From an uncultured Flavobacteriaceae bacterium (GTDB lineage: Bacteria > Bacteroidota > Bacteroidia > Flavobacteriales > Flavobacteriaceae): a DNA stretch of 64,000 nucleotides. Numbering within the stretch: the first letter of the stretch is position 1; every line of letters begins with the position of its first letter. The stretch covers positions 434,001 to 498,000 of the forward strand of contig CANMRV010000002.1 in the NCBI GenBank assembly GCA_947500435.1. Reading direction: 5' to 3'. Position numbers and translations under genes: made by a program. The notes beneath the pieces are model-generated. The model searched no databases, was not told the origin of the DNA, and saw nothing but the letters and a program-made list of their open reading frames with translations. Positions 35,565-43,390 of this stretch are shown in pieces.

Positions 35565-36836
35565 TTATTGTCTTCCTCTACTTCTTGAAGAGGTTGAACG
35601 ACTATTGCTACTTCTTGTACTTCTTGCCGGTGCTTTACGAACCGATCTCGAAGATGAACTTCTACTAACTGTACTTCTAGAACTTCTTGCGGGAGCCTTC
35701 TTATAAGACCTAGAACTTGAACTTCTACTAGCCGTACTTCTTGAAGTTCTTTGCGTAGGTTTTGCAACCGACCTTTGTGTTCTACTTGTTGTACTTCGCA
35801 CATTTCTGTTCGTACCTCTATTCACAGGTTTTCTCGCAGTTGTACTTCTCTTGACCGTAGTCGTACGCGGCGTTCTTTTTACTACCTCTCTCTTGGTAAC
35901 TGTTCTTTGATTAGATGCAGTTCCTTTACGGTAACCGCTATTTCTTATCGTTGTACTTCTACCATTCGATTTTGTGTTCGAACGCTTTGTTGTATTTCTT
36001 GCTACAGTTCTATTGCCTCTGTTCGTATTGCTACGTATGGCAGTTCTATTGCTGCGACTTGAGTTATTATTTCGAGCCAAGCTTCTATCACCTCTGTTCG
36101 CATTACTTCTAGCAACAGTTCTATTACTTCTCGTGCTTCTACGTGCATTATCACGTACCGCAACTCGCTTATCATTTCTATAGACATTAGCTCTTTCTCT
36201 ACGAACTCTATTGTATCTATGATCACGACCTATTTTAGCGTACGTATGTCTTCTGTTGTATCGATACGGATTGTAAAAGGTGTATCGAATCGGACTATAG
36301 AACCTTCTATAAGGTCTAGTGTTCACAAAACAGAATCCTAAAGCTGGTCTAGCGAAGAACCCGTGAAAAGGTCTGTATACATAGTATCTGTTCCAACTGT
36401 TGATGTATCCGGTATGGTAATCGTAGAATCCTCTGTTGTTATAGTATACAAACATGTTTCCTACACTACGTACACGTCCACGACGGTATCTTAAGTCGAC
36501 GTCGCCTATTTGAGTAACACGTCCGTAATCATCATAATAGATGGGAACGTTCTCAACTTGAATAACCGCTCCGTAATCATCATACTGTGCATAAGCGCTA
36601 TAATCGAATCCAGAATTAAAGGTTACATTTCTTCTACGGTTTCCAATTCTATTGTCAATGTAAAAATCAAATTCTCCATCGGGATATACTGAAAACGTAA
36701 CGCCGTTTTCGACAAATATGAAAGAATTGTCGTTACGATAAGCATTGCGTTCTGCAACCTTATCATCTGCTGTACTAGCCATAATGCTAGTGGTACCTAA
36801 AATAAGTGCTGTAAAAAGTAGTACAAATTTTTTCAT
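35565..36836 (-). CDS. Exported protein with long Arg/Ser/Thr-rich tail
   Basis: This is a 423-residue protein when started at ATG 36836 (MKKFVLLFTALILGTTSIMAS, a good signal peptide). Eight extra upstream codons are possible. Residues about 35-180 form a Tyr/Arg-rich folded region with repeats such as VPIYYDDYGRVTQIGDVDLRYRRGRV. From about 205 onward it is low-complexity, extremely basic and rich in Arg, Ser, Thr and Asn. A partial repeat RSSSSRSYKKAPARSSRST / RSSSSRSVRKAPARSTRSS appears near the end. Acidic residues are almost absent from this tail. I know no function. Binding to polyanions (eDNA, LPS, polysaccharide) would suit the charge. Confidence 0.7.
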   Translation of the reverse strand: MKKFVLLFTALILGTTSIMASTADDKVAERNAYRNDNSFIFVENGVTFSVYPDGEFDFYIDNRIGNRRRNVTFNSGFDYSAYAQYDDYGAVIQVENVPIYYDDYGRVTQIGDVDLRYRRGRVRSVGNMFVYYNNRGFYDYHTGYINSWNRYYVYRPFHGFFARPALGFCFVNTRPYRRFYSPIRYTFYNPYRYNRRHTYAKIGRDHRYNRVRRERANVYRNDKRVAVRDNARRSTRSNRTVARSNANRGDRSLARNNNSSRSNRTAIRSNTNRGNRTVARNTTKRSNTKSNGRSTTIRNSGYRKGTASNQRTVTKREVVKRTPRTTTVKRSTTARKPVNRGTNRNVRSTTSRTQRSVAKPTQRTSRSTASRSSSSRSYKKAPARSSRSTVSRSSSSRSVRKAPARSTRSSNSRSTSSRSRGRQ

Positions 36837-36979
36837 GATATAAGGTTTTAATACTGCCAACAGGCAGTCAAGTTCTGAGTGGAAATATTTTCACTCGATT
36901 AGTATATACCAAACAGCGTGCCAGAAAATCAGAGATAGGCCTAATCATCTGATATTCAATATTTTAAAATAAAATGAAT

Positions 36980-39760
36980 TTAGAGCAGTTTTTCTCTAAG
37001 GTACTTTGCAGTGTGCGAAGTTTTGCTGGTGATAATTTCTTCGGGAGTTCCTGAAGCAAGAAGTTGTCCTCCATTTTCTCCCCCTTCTGGACCTAAATCA
37101 ATAATATAATCCGCACATTTAATCAATTCGATATTGTGCTCAATTACGATAATGGAATGTCCCCTGGAAATTAAGGCAGTAAAGGATTTCAATAATTTTT
37201 TGATATCGTGAAAGTGGAGTCCGGTTGTAGGTTCGTCAAAAATAAAGAGTGCTTTGTCCTTGGAATTTCCTTTTACCAGAAAAGAAGCCAATTTGATACG
37301 TTGTGCCTCGCCACCAGAAAGGGTAGAGGAGGACTGGCCTAAAGTAACATAGCCCAAACCAACATCTTGTAAAGGTTTTAATTTGGTGACAAGTTTCGTT
37401 TGTTCGTGGATTTCAAAGAAGGCAATCGCATCATCGATGGTCATGTTTAGTATATCATCGATATTGGCATCCTCAAATTTGACTTCTAGGACTTCTTTTT
37501 TGAAACGTTTGCCCCCGCAGGTATCACATTCGAGGTGCACATCGGCCATAAACTGCATTTCTACCGTAATTTGACCTTCACCTTTGCATTTCTCACAGCG
37601 ACCTCCGTCTACATTAAAAGAGAAATGTTTGGGTTGATAGGCTCGAATCTTACTCAATTTCTGAGAAGCAAACAGACTTCGAATATCATCGTATGCTTTT
37701 ATATAGGTAACCGGATTTGAACGAGAAGACCTTCCGATAGGGTTCTGGTCAACAAACTCAACATGCTTGATATCTTTGTATTTACCTTCAAAAGAAGTGT
37801 AGTGTCCGGCTTTTTGGCCGTAACCCCCAACTTCCTTCAAGATAATAGGATACACTATCTTTTTCACGAGAGTACTCTTTCCGCTGCCAGAAACCCCAGT
37901 GACGACGGTTAACATATTTAAAGGAAAGCTTACATCGATATTTTTCAAATTATTCTCACGTGCACCTTTGATTGCTATGAAATTCTTAGATTCCCTTCTT
38001 TTTTCAGGAATTGCAATTTCTTCGGTACCATTTAGATAACTTGCCGTGAGTGATGTAGATAATAGAACTTCATCGAGCGTACCATGCGCAACCACATGGC
38101 CACCGTGAGTTCCAGCTTCAGGGCCGATATCAATAACTTCATCAGCCGCCTTCATGATATCTTCGTCATGTTCTACTACAATTACGGTATTTCCTAAATC
38201 GCGTAGGGATTTTAAAACTTCAATTAGATTTTCAGTGTCTTTTGGATGTAATCCGATGCTAGGTTCATCCAAGATATACATAGAGCCCACCAAACTACTT
38301 CCCAAAGAAGTTGCTAAGTTAATACGCTGGCTTTCGCCACCAGAAAGGCTGTTGGACTTTCTATTTAAAGTCAAATAGCTCAGACCTACTTTAAAAAGGA
38401 AACCTAAACGTGTATTGATTTCTTTTAATAAACGAGATGCAATTTTACCATCATGTTCGTTGAGTTTGATTCCTTCAAAGAATTGGATTAGTTTTTCAAT
38501 AGGTAATTCAACCAAATCAGAAATAGACTTCCCATGAACCTTTACATAATCGGTTTCCGAACGCAATCGTTTCCCTCTACAGACCCCACATCGGGTTTTA
38601 CCACGATAACGCGAAAGCATAACCCGATTCTGGATTTTATAACTTTTCTCTTCTAGTTTTGTAAAGAATTGGTGAATTCCGGTAAAGTGATTATTTCCAT
38701 CCCAAACCAGTTGTTTTTGTTCTTCAGATAGTTCAAACCAAGGTTTGTGAATTGGAAAATCAAATTTATAGGCTGAATTGACCAACTGGTCGCGATACTG
38801 TCCCATGCTTTCACCGCGCCAAGCAAAAACTGCATTTTCAAAAATGGAAAGCGCCGTATTCGGAACAACTAAATCTTCATCAATTCCGATAACATCGCCA
38901 TAACCTTCGCATTTCGGACAAGCGCCGTACGGATTATTAAAACTAAATAGATGTACATTGGGTTCTAAGAATGACATCCCATCCAACTCAAACTTGTTGC
39001 TAAATAAAGATTGGCCTCCAGAATTAAGCTCTTCGATAATACATTCTCCTTTCCCTTCGAAATAAGCGGTGTCTATAGCATTTGCCAGTCGATTATAGAA
39101 ATCCTCATCATCTTTTACGATAATTCGATCTACCACTAAATGGAATTCTTTTCCAATATCTTTGGGAGCAGTGTCAATCCTTAGAACTTCTCCTTTATAT
39201 TTTATTCTGGCGTACCCTTGTTTTGAAAATAATTCAAGTGATTTAAGCGAATCTCGGTCTTCTTGAATTTTTATTGGGGCTAACAAAAGCATTTTAGTTC
39301 CTTCTTCGAAACCTTTAATATGATTTACCACATCGGTAACCGTATTCTTTTTTACTTCCTCTCCGGAAACAGGAGATATTGTTCGTCCTATTCGTGCAAA
39401 CAGTAATTTTAAATAGTCATAGATTTCCGTAGTCGTGCCAACTGTAGAACGAGGATTCGTTGAATTTACCTTTTGTTCAATGGCTATAGCCGGAGCAATT
39501 CCCTTTATATAATCTACTTTGGGTTTATCCAACTTTCCCAAAAATTGTCTGGCATACGATGAGAGGCTCTCCACATAGCGGCGTTGCCCTTCGGCATACA
39601 ATGTATCAAAGGCCAAACTTGATTTTCCTGAACCGGATAAACCAGTTATCACAACTAATTTATTCCTTGGAATAACAACATCGATATTTTTCAAATTGTG
39701 CAGCCTAGCACCTTTAATAATGATGTTTTCTTTAGGATTTACGTCGAGGATAGAGTCCAT
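36980..39760 (-). CDS. uvrA: Excinuclease ABC subunit A
   Basis: This is a 926-residue UvrA with both ABC modules: Walker A GLSGSGKSSLAFDTLYAEGQ and GVSGSGKSTLV, signatures LSGGESQRINLA and LSGGEAQRIKLA. The zinc fingers are present: ACPKCEGYGDV, CGVCRGKRL, and CEKCKGEGQ paired with CDTCGGKRF. It recognises DNA lesions with UvrB in nucleotide excision repair. I start it at ATG 39760 (MDSILDVNPKENIIIKGARLHN). A further ATG 10 codons upstream at 39790 is possible. It is monocistronic here. Full-length motifs suggest the main UvrA rather than a short paralogue. Confidence 0.96.
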   Translation of the reverse strand: MDSILDVNPKENIIIKGARLHNLKNIDVVIPRNKLVVITGLSGSGKSSLAFDTLYAEGQRRYVESLSSYARQFLGKLDKPKVDYIKGIAPAIAIEQKVNSTNPRSTVGTTTEIYDYLKLLFARIGRTISPVSGEEVKKNTVTDVVNHIKGFEEGTKMLLLAPIKIQEDRDSLKSLELFSKQGYARIKYKGEVLRIDTAPKDIGKEFHLVVDRIIVKDDEDFYNRLANAIDTAYFEGKGECIIEELNSGGQSLFSNKFELDGMSFLEPNVHLFSFNNPYGACPKCEGYGDVIGIDEDLVVPNTALSIFENAVFAWRGESMGQYRDQLVNSAYKFDFPIHKPWFELSEEQKQLVWDGNNHFTGIHQFFTKLEEKSYKIQNRVMLSRYRGKTRCGVCRGKRLRSETDYVKVHGKSISDLVELPIEKLIQFFEGIKLNEHDGKIASRLLKEINTRLGFLFKVGLSYLTLNRKSNSLSGGESQRINLATSLGSSLVGSMYILDEPSIGLHPKDTENLIEVLKSLRDLGNTVIVVEHDEDIMKAADEVIDIGPEAGTHGGHVVAHGTLDEVLLSTSLTASYLNGTEEIAIPEKRRESKNFIAIKGARENNLKNIDVSFPLNMLTVVTGVSGSGKSTLVKKIVYPIILKEVGGYGQKAGHYTSFEGKYKDIKHVEFVDQNPIGRSSRSNPVTYIKAYDDIRSLFASQKLSKIRAYQPKHFSFNVDGGRCEKCKGEGQITVEMQFMADVHLECDTCGGKRFKKEVLEVKFEDANIDDILNMTIDDAIAFFEIHEQTKLVTKLKPLQDVGLGYVTLGQSSSTLSGGEAQRIKLASFLVKGNSKDKALFIFDEPTTGLHFHDIKKLLKSFTALISRGHSIIVIEHNIELIKCADYIIDLGPEGGENGGQLLASGTPEEIITSKTSHTAKYLREKLL

Positions 39761-39790
39761 AATGGAATTATAAGATTGCAAAGATAACAA

Positions 39791-40114
39791 TAGGGCAGTA
39801 CAATAACCAGCTTGAGTGTATCTTAAAAATAGGGTATAAGACGTTTGAGTTGTTGTTAATGTAGATATCCTATATTAGATTTATCCGTTATTCAATCAAA
39901 GAAAATTTACTATCGGATTCTGGGTATTTTTAAGAAAAAACAGCATATATTTTTAGATTTTCTTTTGAAATCTATAATTTTATCTATATTTGAAGTCTAC
40001 TTAAAAATTCAATTGCCTATAACGAAAGATTACTTTTTTTAAAATTGGAAGAATAACCCACAAGACCTCTTTGTTAAAAAGAGGACCCTAAGTTTAACCA
40101 AAAAAGTAATCGTT
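39791..40114 (+). promoter_or_regulatory. Structured leader upstream of ECF sigma factor 1
   Basis: This 324-bp gap separates uvrA from the first sigma gene. Near its end lie perfect 12-bp inverted arms GATTACTTTTTT (40028-40039) and AAAAAAGTAATC (40100-40111), closing 3 nt before the ATG at 40115. Inside is a second hairpin CCTCTTT/AAAGAGG (40066-40072, 40078-40084). The remainder is AT-rich and I saw nothing else definite. A 5'-leader control of the sigma gene is an inference. Confidence 0.5.
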
Positions 40115-40696
40115 ATGGAAGTACAAATTGAGGACCCCATATTAATCACACGTTATATTGCTGGAGACGAAAGAGCTCTAGAAACCTTAATTGATCGTCA
40201 CAACCAACGTATCAGCAGTTTTATTTATTCTAAGGTAAATGACCGAGGAATAACCGAAGACATTTTTCAAGACACCTTTATTAAAGTCATACGAACCTTA
40301 AAGCGAGGTGCGTACAATGAGGAGGGTAAGTTTTTACCTTGGGTTATGCGGATTGCACACAATCTCATTATCGACCACTTTAGAAAGAACCGAAGAATGC
40401 CCATGTATCAGGGGTCAGATAGTTTTAATATCTTTTCTGTCATGGGTGACGATAAATTAAATGTCGAAAGTCAAATTATTAAAGATCAAATAGATTCTGA
40501 CTTAACCGTTCTTATAGATGAACTGCCAGCAGATCAGCGAGAGGTCCTCATCATGCGTATCTATAAAGACATGAGTTTTAAAGAAATTTCTGAAAATACA
40601 GGCGTGAGTATTAATACGGCCTTAGGTAGGATGCGTTACGCTCTTATTAACCTTAGAAAGGTTATTTCTGAGAATGATATTATTTTAACGAATTAA
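40115..40696 (+). CDS. ECF-type RNA polymerase sigma factor, copy 1
   Basis: This is a 193-residue sigma-70 family protein with only regions 2 and 4. Region 2 spans about residues 22-95 (TEDIFQDTFIKVIRTLKRG, FLPWVMRIAHNLIIDHFRKN). Region 4 spans about 130-188 (LPADQREVLIMRIYKDMSFKEIS, the HTH ENTGVSINTALGRMRYALINLRK). It should recruit core polymerase to a dedicated promoter set. No anti-sigma factor with a membrane helix lies next to it. Instead a 47-residue protein gene follows 74 bp later. The same arrangement is repeated 1.2 kb downstream. Confidence 0.92.
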   Translation: MEVQIEDPILITRYIAGDERALETLIDRHNQRISSFIYSKVNDRGITEDIFQDTFIKVIRTLKRGAYNEEGKFLPWVMRIAHNLIIDHFRKNRRMPMYQGSDSFNIFSVMGDDKLNVESQIIKDQIDSDLTVLIDELPADQREVLIMRIYKDMSFKEISENTGVSINTALGRMRYALINLRKVISENDIILTN

Positions 40697-40731
40697 TAGA
40701 CCATAGGTCGAGTGATTTAATTACATTGTTG

Positions 40732-40749
40732 TTTAGTTGCGTTATCTTA
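40732..40749 (+). promoter_or_regulatory. Conserved upstream block of microprotein 1
   Basis: TTTAGTTGCGTTATCTTA here and TTTAGTTGCGTTATTCTTA at 41952-41970 are nearly identical, 21 bp upstream of each microprotein ATG. TATCTTAG at 40743-40750 is one base off the TAnnTTTG -7 box, so this is a likely promoter or regulator site kept in both copies. Confidence 0.5.
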
Positions 40750-40770
40750 GGAAACAATACCAAACTAGAT

Positions 40771-40914
40771 ATGGAAAAAATTTACTCTAAAGAACAAAAA
40801 CAATGCGACTTAGTTAAAGCAAAGCCAGAAACAGTTCAGTTTCTTTTGAACTTTTCAAAATCATTGAAAATAACTGAGGCAAATGGAATTCAATTTGAAT
40901 CGAATTTGAACTAA
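40771..40914 (+). CDS. 47-residue microprotein, copy 1
   Basis: MEKIYSKEQKQCDLVKAK begins a 47-residue soluble protein with one Cys and a central hydrophobic motif VQFLLNFSKSL. The paralogue at 41991 has 25 of 47 identical residues at the same length, with K/R, E/D and I/V exchanges. That shows protein-level selection, so this is a real gene. It follows sigma factor 1 and precedes a strong terminator. I recognise no family. A partner or regulator of the sigma factor is the obvious guess. Confidence 0.75.
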   Translation: MEKIYSKEQKQCDLVKAKPETVQFLLNFSKSLKITEANGIQFESNLN

Positions 40915-40931
40915 AGCGCAGAACGCTAATA

Positions 40932-40970
40932 GAAAAGCCCCGACAAATTTATTTGTTGGGGCTTTTCTTT
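40932..40970 (+). terminator. Terminator after microprotein 1
   Basis: AAAAGCCCCGACAAAT pairs with ATTTGTTGGGGCTTTT (one mismatch/GT pair), followed by C and a T-run. It closes the first sigma/microprotein unit. Confidence 0.85.
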
Positions 40971-41334
40971 TTGTATAGAACCTAAGAATACTTTTTTCCG
41001 AAAAGAAAGAACCTGCCTTTTTGGAAAATTTTCAACTACGCAAACGATGAAGCACCAAAAAGAACGATAAAAGTGAATAGTGCACATAGTCGGAGGCAAC
41101 GCATCATGTTGCTTTTTATTTTGTTGGAAAATAGAAAAGTAGCGTTTCACATCAAAAACTGAGGGTTTGACAACAATGTTTTTTTCTCTCGCCCCGATAT
41201 ATATAGTTTTAGGTCATAATTGAAAATCGAAGCAAATTGCTAAGATTTAAGATTAAACTCAAAAAAATAACTAGATGACCCAAAAAAACCTTTCTAACAA
41301 AAAGTCCCAAACTTTATTTAAAAAGCCTACTTAC
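40971..41334. other. Intergenic region between the two sigma units
   Basis: This is about 364 bp without a clear annotated gene. It holds a minus-strand micro-ORF of 23 codons (41107-41036) that reads like an isolated signal peptide (MMRCLRLCALFTFIVLFGAS then SFA and stop). The plus-strand leader of sigma factor 2 ends with a segment resembling the end of the sigma 1 leader (AGTCCCAAACTTTA versus GGACCCTAAGTTTA). Confidence 0.4.
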
Positions 41335-41916
41335 ATGAAAAGCCAGATCGAAGATTCAGTTTTAGTACGAGACTACATTAGTGGAGATGAAAAATCTTTG
41401 GAAATTCTAATCAACCGACACAACCAAAGAGTAACTAGTTTTATTTACTCTAAGGTTTTGGATCGTGATATTACTGAAGATATCTTTCAAGACACCTTCA
41501 TTAAAGTCATTAAAACCTTAAAAAAAGGTTCTTACAGTGAAGAGGGTAAGTTTTTACCATGGGTAATGCGAATAGCGCATAACTTAATTATCGACCATTT
41601 TAGAAAAAACAAGAGAATGCCAAAGTTCGAAGGTAATGACGACTTTAATATTTTCTCTGTCATTGGTGATGATAAGTTAAATGCTGAAAAACAAATCATA
41701 AAAAATCAAATTGATTCTGATTTAAGAGATTTAATTGAAGAGCTTCCTGATGATCAGAAAGAAGTACTTTTAATGCGTATCTATAAGGATATGAGTTTTA
41801 AGGAAATCTCTGAAAATACGGGAGTTAGCATCAATACAGCTCTTGGAAGAATGCGTTATGCATTAATCAATCTCAGAAAGATTATTGAGAAACATAATAT
41901 CGTTTTGACGAATTAA
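41335..41916 (+). CDS. ECF-type RNA polymerase sigma factor, copy 2
   Basis: This is a 193-residue paralogue of the sigma factor at 40115, about three quarters identical by eye and the same length once started at ATG 41335 (MKSQIEDSVLVRDYISGDEK). The ATG at 41275 would add 20 residues without counterpart. Region 2 (DIFQDTFIKVIKTLKKG, WVMRIAHNLIIDHFRKN) and region 4 (DMSFKEISENTGVSINTALG) are almost unchanged. The differences lie mostly in the linker. The near-identical recognition helices suggest overlapping promoter targets. It is followed after 74 bp by microprotein copy 2. Confidence 0.92.
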   Translation: MKSQIEDSVLVRDYISGDEKSLEILINRHNQRVTSFIYSKVLDRDITEDIFQDTFIKVIKTLKKGSYSEEGKFLPWVMRIAHNLIIDHFRKNKRMPKFEGNDDFNIFSVIGDDKLNAEKQIIKNQIDSDLRDLIEELPDDQKEVLLMRIYKDMSFKEISENTGVSINTALGRMRYALINLRKIIEKHNIVLTN

Positions 41917-41951
41917 CATTCCGCTAAGAGAGTAAAAAACAATATTTCCAT

Positions 41952-41970
41952 TTTAGTTGCGTTATTCTTA
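41952..41970 (+). promoter_or_regulatory. Conserved upstream block of microprotein 2
   Basis: TTTAGTTGCGTTATTCTTA is the second copy of the block at 40732-40749, with one inserted T, at the same distance before the microprotein ATG. Confidence 0.5.
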
Positions 41971-41990
41971 CATAACAAGACTATACCAAT

Positions 41991-42134
41991 ATGGAAAAAA
42001 TTTACTCTGAACACCAAAAGGAATGTACACTTGTTAGATCTGGGGCCGATACCGTAAGATTTCTGCTCAATTTTTCACGATCACTTCATGTGATAGACTA
42101 TAAAGATCTCAAGTTTGAAAACATTTTAAACTAA
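41991..42134 (+). CDS. 47-residue microprotein, copy 2
   Basis: ATG 41991 to TAA 42132-42134 encodes 47 residues beginning MEKIYSEHQKECTLVRSGAD with the motif VRFLLNFSRSLHV. It is the paralogue of the protein at 40771: same length, same Cys12, same FLLNFS.SL core and the same last two residues (LN). It is too short for most gene callers. It follows sigma factor 2 by 74 bp, exactly as copy 1 follows sigma factor 1. Function is unknown. Confidence 0.72.
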   Translation: MEKIYSEHQKECTLVRSGADTVRFLLNFSRSLHVIDYKDLKFENILN

Positions 42135-42161
42135 AAAAGGCCGCTAAAAGCGGCCTTTTTT
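42133..42161. terminator. Bidirectional terminator overlapping the nth stop
   Basis: AAAAAGGCCGC, loop TAAAA, GCGGCCTTTTT with A and T tracts on either side. The stop codons of microprotein 2 and of the convergent nth gene both lie in or at the hairpin. Confidence 0.88.
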
Positions 42162-42809
42162 AGTTTTATAGTATTCTTCAATAACCGTTTTTCGTCCAAT
42201 TTTCCTTGTAATTAGGTCTTTTTCCAAATCCCACCCCCTGGCAGGAGAATATTCCCGACCATACCAAATGATTTGTAGGTGTAAATCATTCCATAATTCT
42301 TTGGGAAACAATCTTTTAGCATCTTTTTCTGTTTGAACCACATTTTTTCCATTTGTGAACCCCCAGCGGTACATTAATCTATGAATATGAGTATCCACCG
42401 GAAAAGCTGGAATCCCAAAGGCTTGGGAAACAACAACGCTTGCGGTTTTATGACCTACGGCGGGGAATTCTTCTAATAATTCCAACTCTTGGGGAACAAT
42501 TCCATCATATTTTTCAATAAGCATTTTTGAAAGCCCATGAATGCCTTTTGACTTCATTGGGGATAATCCGACCGGTTTTATAATTTCTCTTATTTCTTCA
42601 ACAGAAAGTTTTACCATATCATAGGGATTGTCTGCCCTTTCAAATAACAAAGGCGTAATCTTATTTACCCGCACATCAGTACTTTGAGCAGACATCAAGA
42701 CCGCAATTAATAGAGTATATGGATCCTTGTGGTCTAATGGAATAGGAATTGTCGGATACAGCTCTTGAAGTGTACTAATGGTAAAATCAACCCTTTCTGC
42801 TTTTGTCAT
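42144..42809 (-). CDS. nth: Endonuclease III without the iron-sulfur cluster cysteines
   Basis: This is a 221-residue DNA glycosylase/AP lyase of the HhH-GPD family that removes oxidised pyrimidines. The helix-hairpin-helix LEEFPAVGHKTASVV contains the catalytic Lys121, and the catalytic Asp139 is in FPVDTHIHRL. The C-terminal loop that normally holds Cys-x6-Cys-x2-Cys-x5-Cys reads YGREYSPARGWDLEKDLITRKIG. There is not a single Cys in the whole protein. It should still be active as a cluster-free Nth. Convergent with the sigma/microprotein unit. Confidence 0.92.
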   Translation of the reverse strand: MTKAERVDFTISTLQELYPTIPIPLDHKDPYTLLIAVLMSAQSTDVRVNKITPLLFERADNPYDMVKLSVEEIREIIKPVGLSPMKSKGIHGLSKMLIEKYDGIVPQELELLEEFPAVGHKTASVVVSQAFGIPAFPVDTHIHRLMYRWGFTNGKNVVQTEKDAKRLFPKELWNDLHLQIIWYGREYSPARGWDLEKDLITRKIGRKTVIEEYYKTKKGRF

Positions 42810-42864
42810 TTTTTGTTTAACTTTATCATCTAATAATAGAACATTAATTTAACTAAAATTGTAT

Positions 42865-43317
42865 ATGAACACATTGAAAGTTGGGGATACCGTTCCTGCA
42901 TTTTCGGCCAAAAACCAAGATGGCAATACTATAAATTTATCTGATTATTCAGGAAAAAAATTGATTGTTTTTTTCTATCCCAAAGCAAATACACCGGGTT
43001 GTACGGTTGAGGCTTGTAATTTGAGAGACAATTATGCAGAACTTCAGAAACAGGGTTATGACTTATTAGGAGTAAGCGCAGATTCTGAAAAGAGACAAGC
43101 GAATTTTAGGAATAAATTTGAGTTTCCTTTCCCTTTATTAGCAGATGAGGACCATACGGTCATTAATACTTTTGGTGTTTGGGGCCCTAAGAAGTTCATG
43201 GGTAGGGAGTATGATGGCATTCACAGAATGACATTTGTAATTGATGAGGAAGGAGTCGTTTCCAAGGTAATAGAAAAAGTCAAGACTAAAGATCATGCTG
43301 CTCAGCTGCTAGACTAA
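42865..43317 (+). CDS. bcp: Thioredoxin-dependent thiol peroxidase (Bcp/PrxQ)
   Basis: This is a 150-residue peroxiredoxin of the BCP/PrxQ group. The peroxidatic Cys lies in KANTPGCTVEACNLRD, with the resolving Cys five residues later as usual in BCP. FFYPKANTPGC and GVSADSEKRQANFRNKF are family-typical. It reduces hydroperoxides with thioredoxin in the cytoplasm. I start at ATG 42865 (MNTLKVGD) rather than the TTG two codons upstream. It is divergent from nth, so a DNA-repair and peroxide-defence pair shares one intergenic region. Confidence 0.94.
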   Translation: MNTLKVGDTVPAFSAKNQDGNTINLSDYSGKKLIVFFYPKANTPGCTVEACNLRDNYAELQKQGYDLLGVSADSEKRQANFRNKFEFPFPLLADEDHTVINTFGVWGPKKFMGREYDGIHRMTFVIDEEGVVSKVIEKVKTKDHAAQLLD

Positions 43318-43335
43318 TCGTATTTTAAACCAACT

Positions 43336-43374
43336 CTATTAAAAAAGCCTCGACATTCGAGGCTTTTTTAATAG
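43336..43374. terminator. Bidirectional terminator
   Basis: A perfect 17-bp stem from CTATTAAAAAAGCCTCGA to its complement with a CATT loop, with A and T tracts inside the arms. It lies between bcp and the convergent unknown gene. Confidence 0.88.
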
Positions 43375-43390
43375 AATTACTGATTCCCAG

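Noticed and set aside
35751..36183. Several plus-strand ORFs opposite the Arg/Ser-rich gene
   Set aside because: They are low-complexity shadows of the repetitive minus-strand codons and lack start context; the minus-strand gene has a signal peptide and a terminator.
40926..41150. 74-codon minus-strand ORF between the sigma units
   Set aside because: Its frame runs through the terminator of microprotein 1 and has no coding character; only the smaller signal-peptide-like ORF in another frame was kept as a weak observation.
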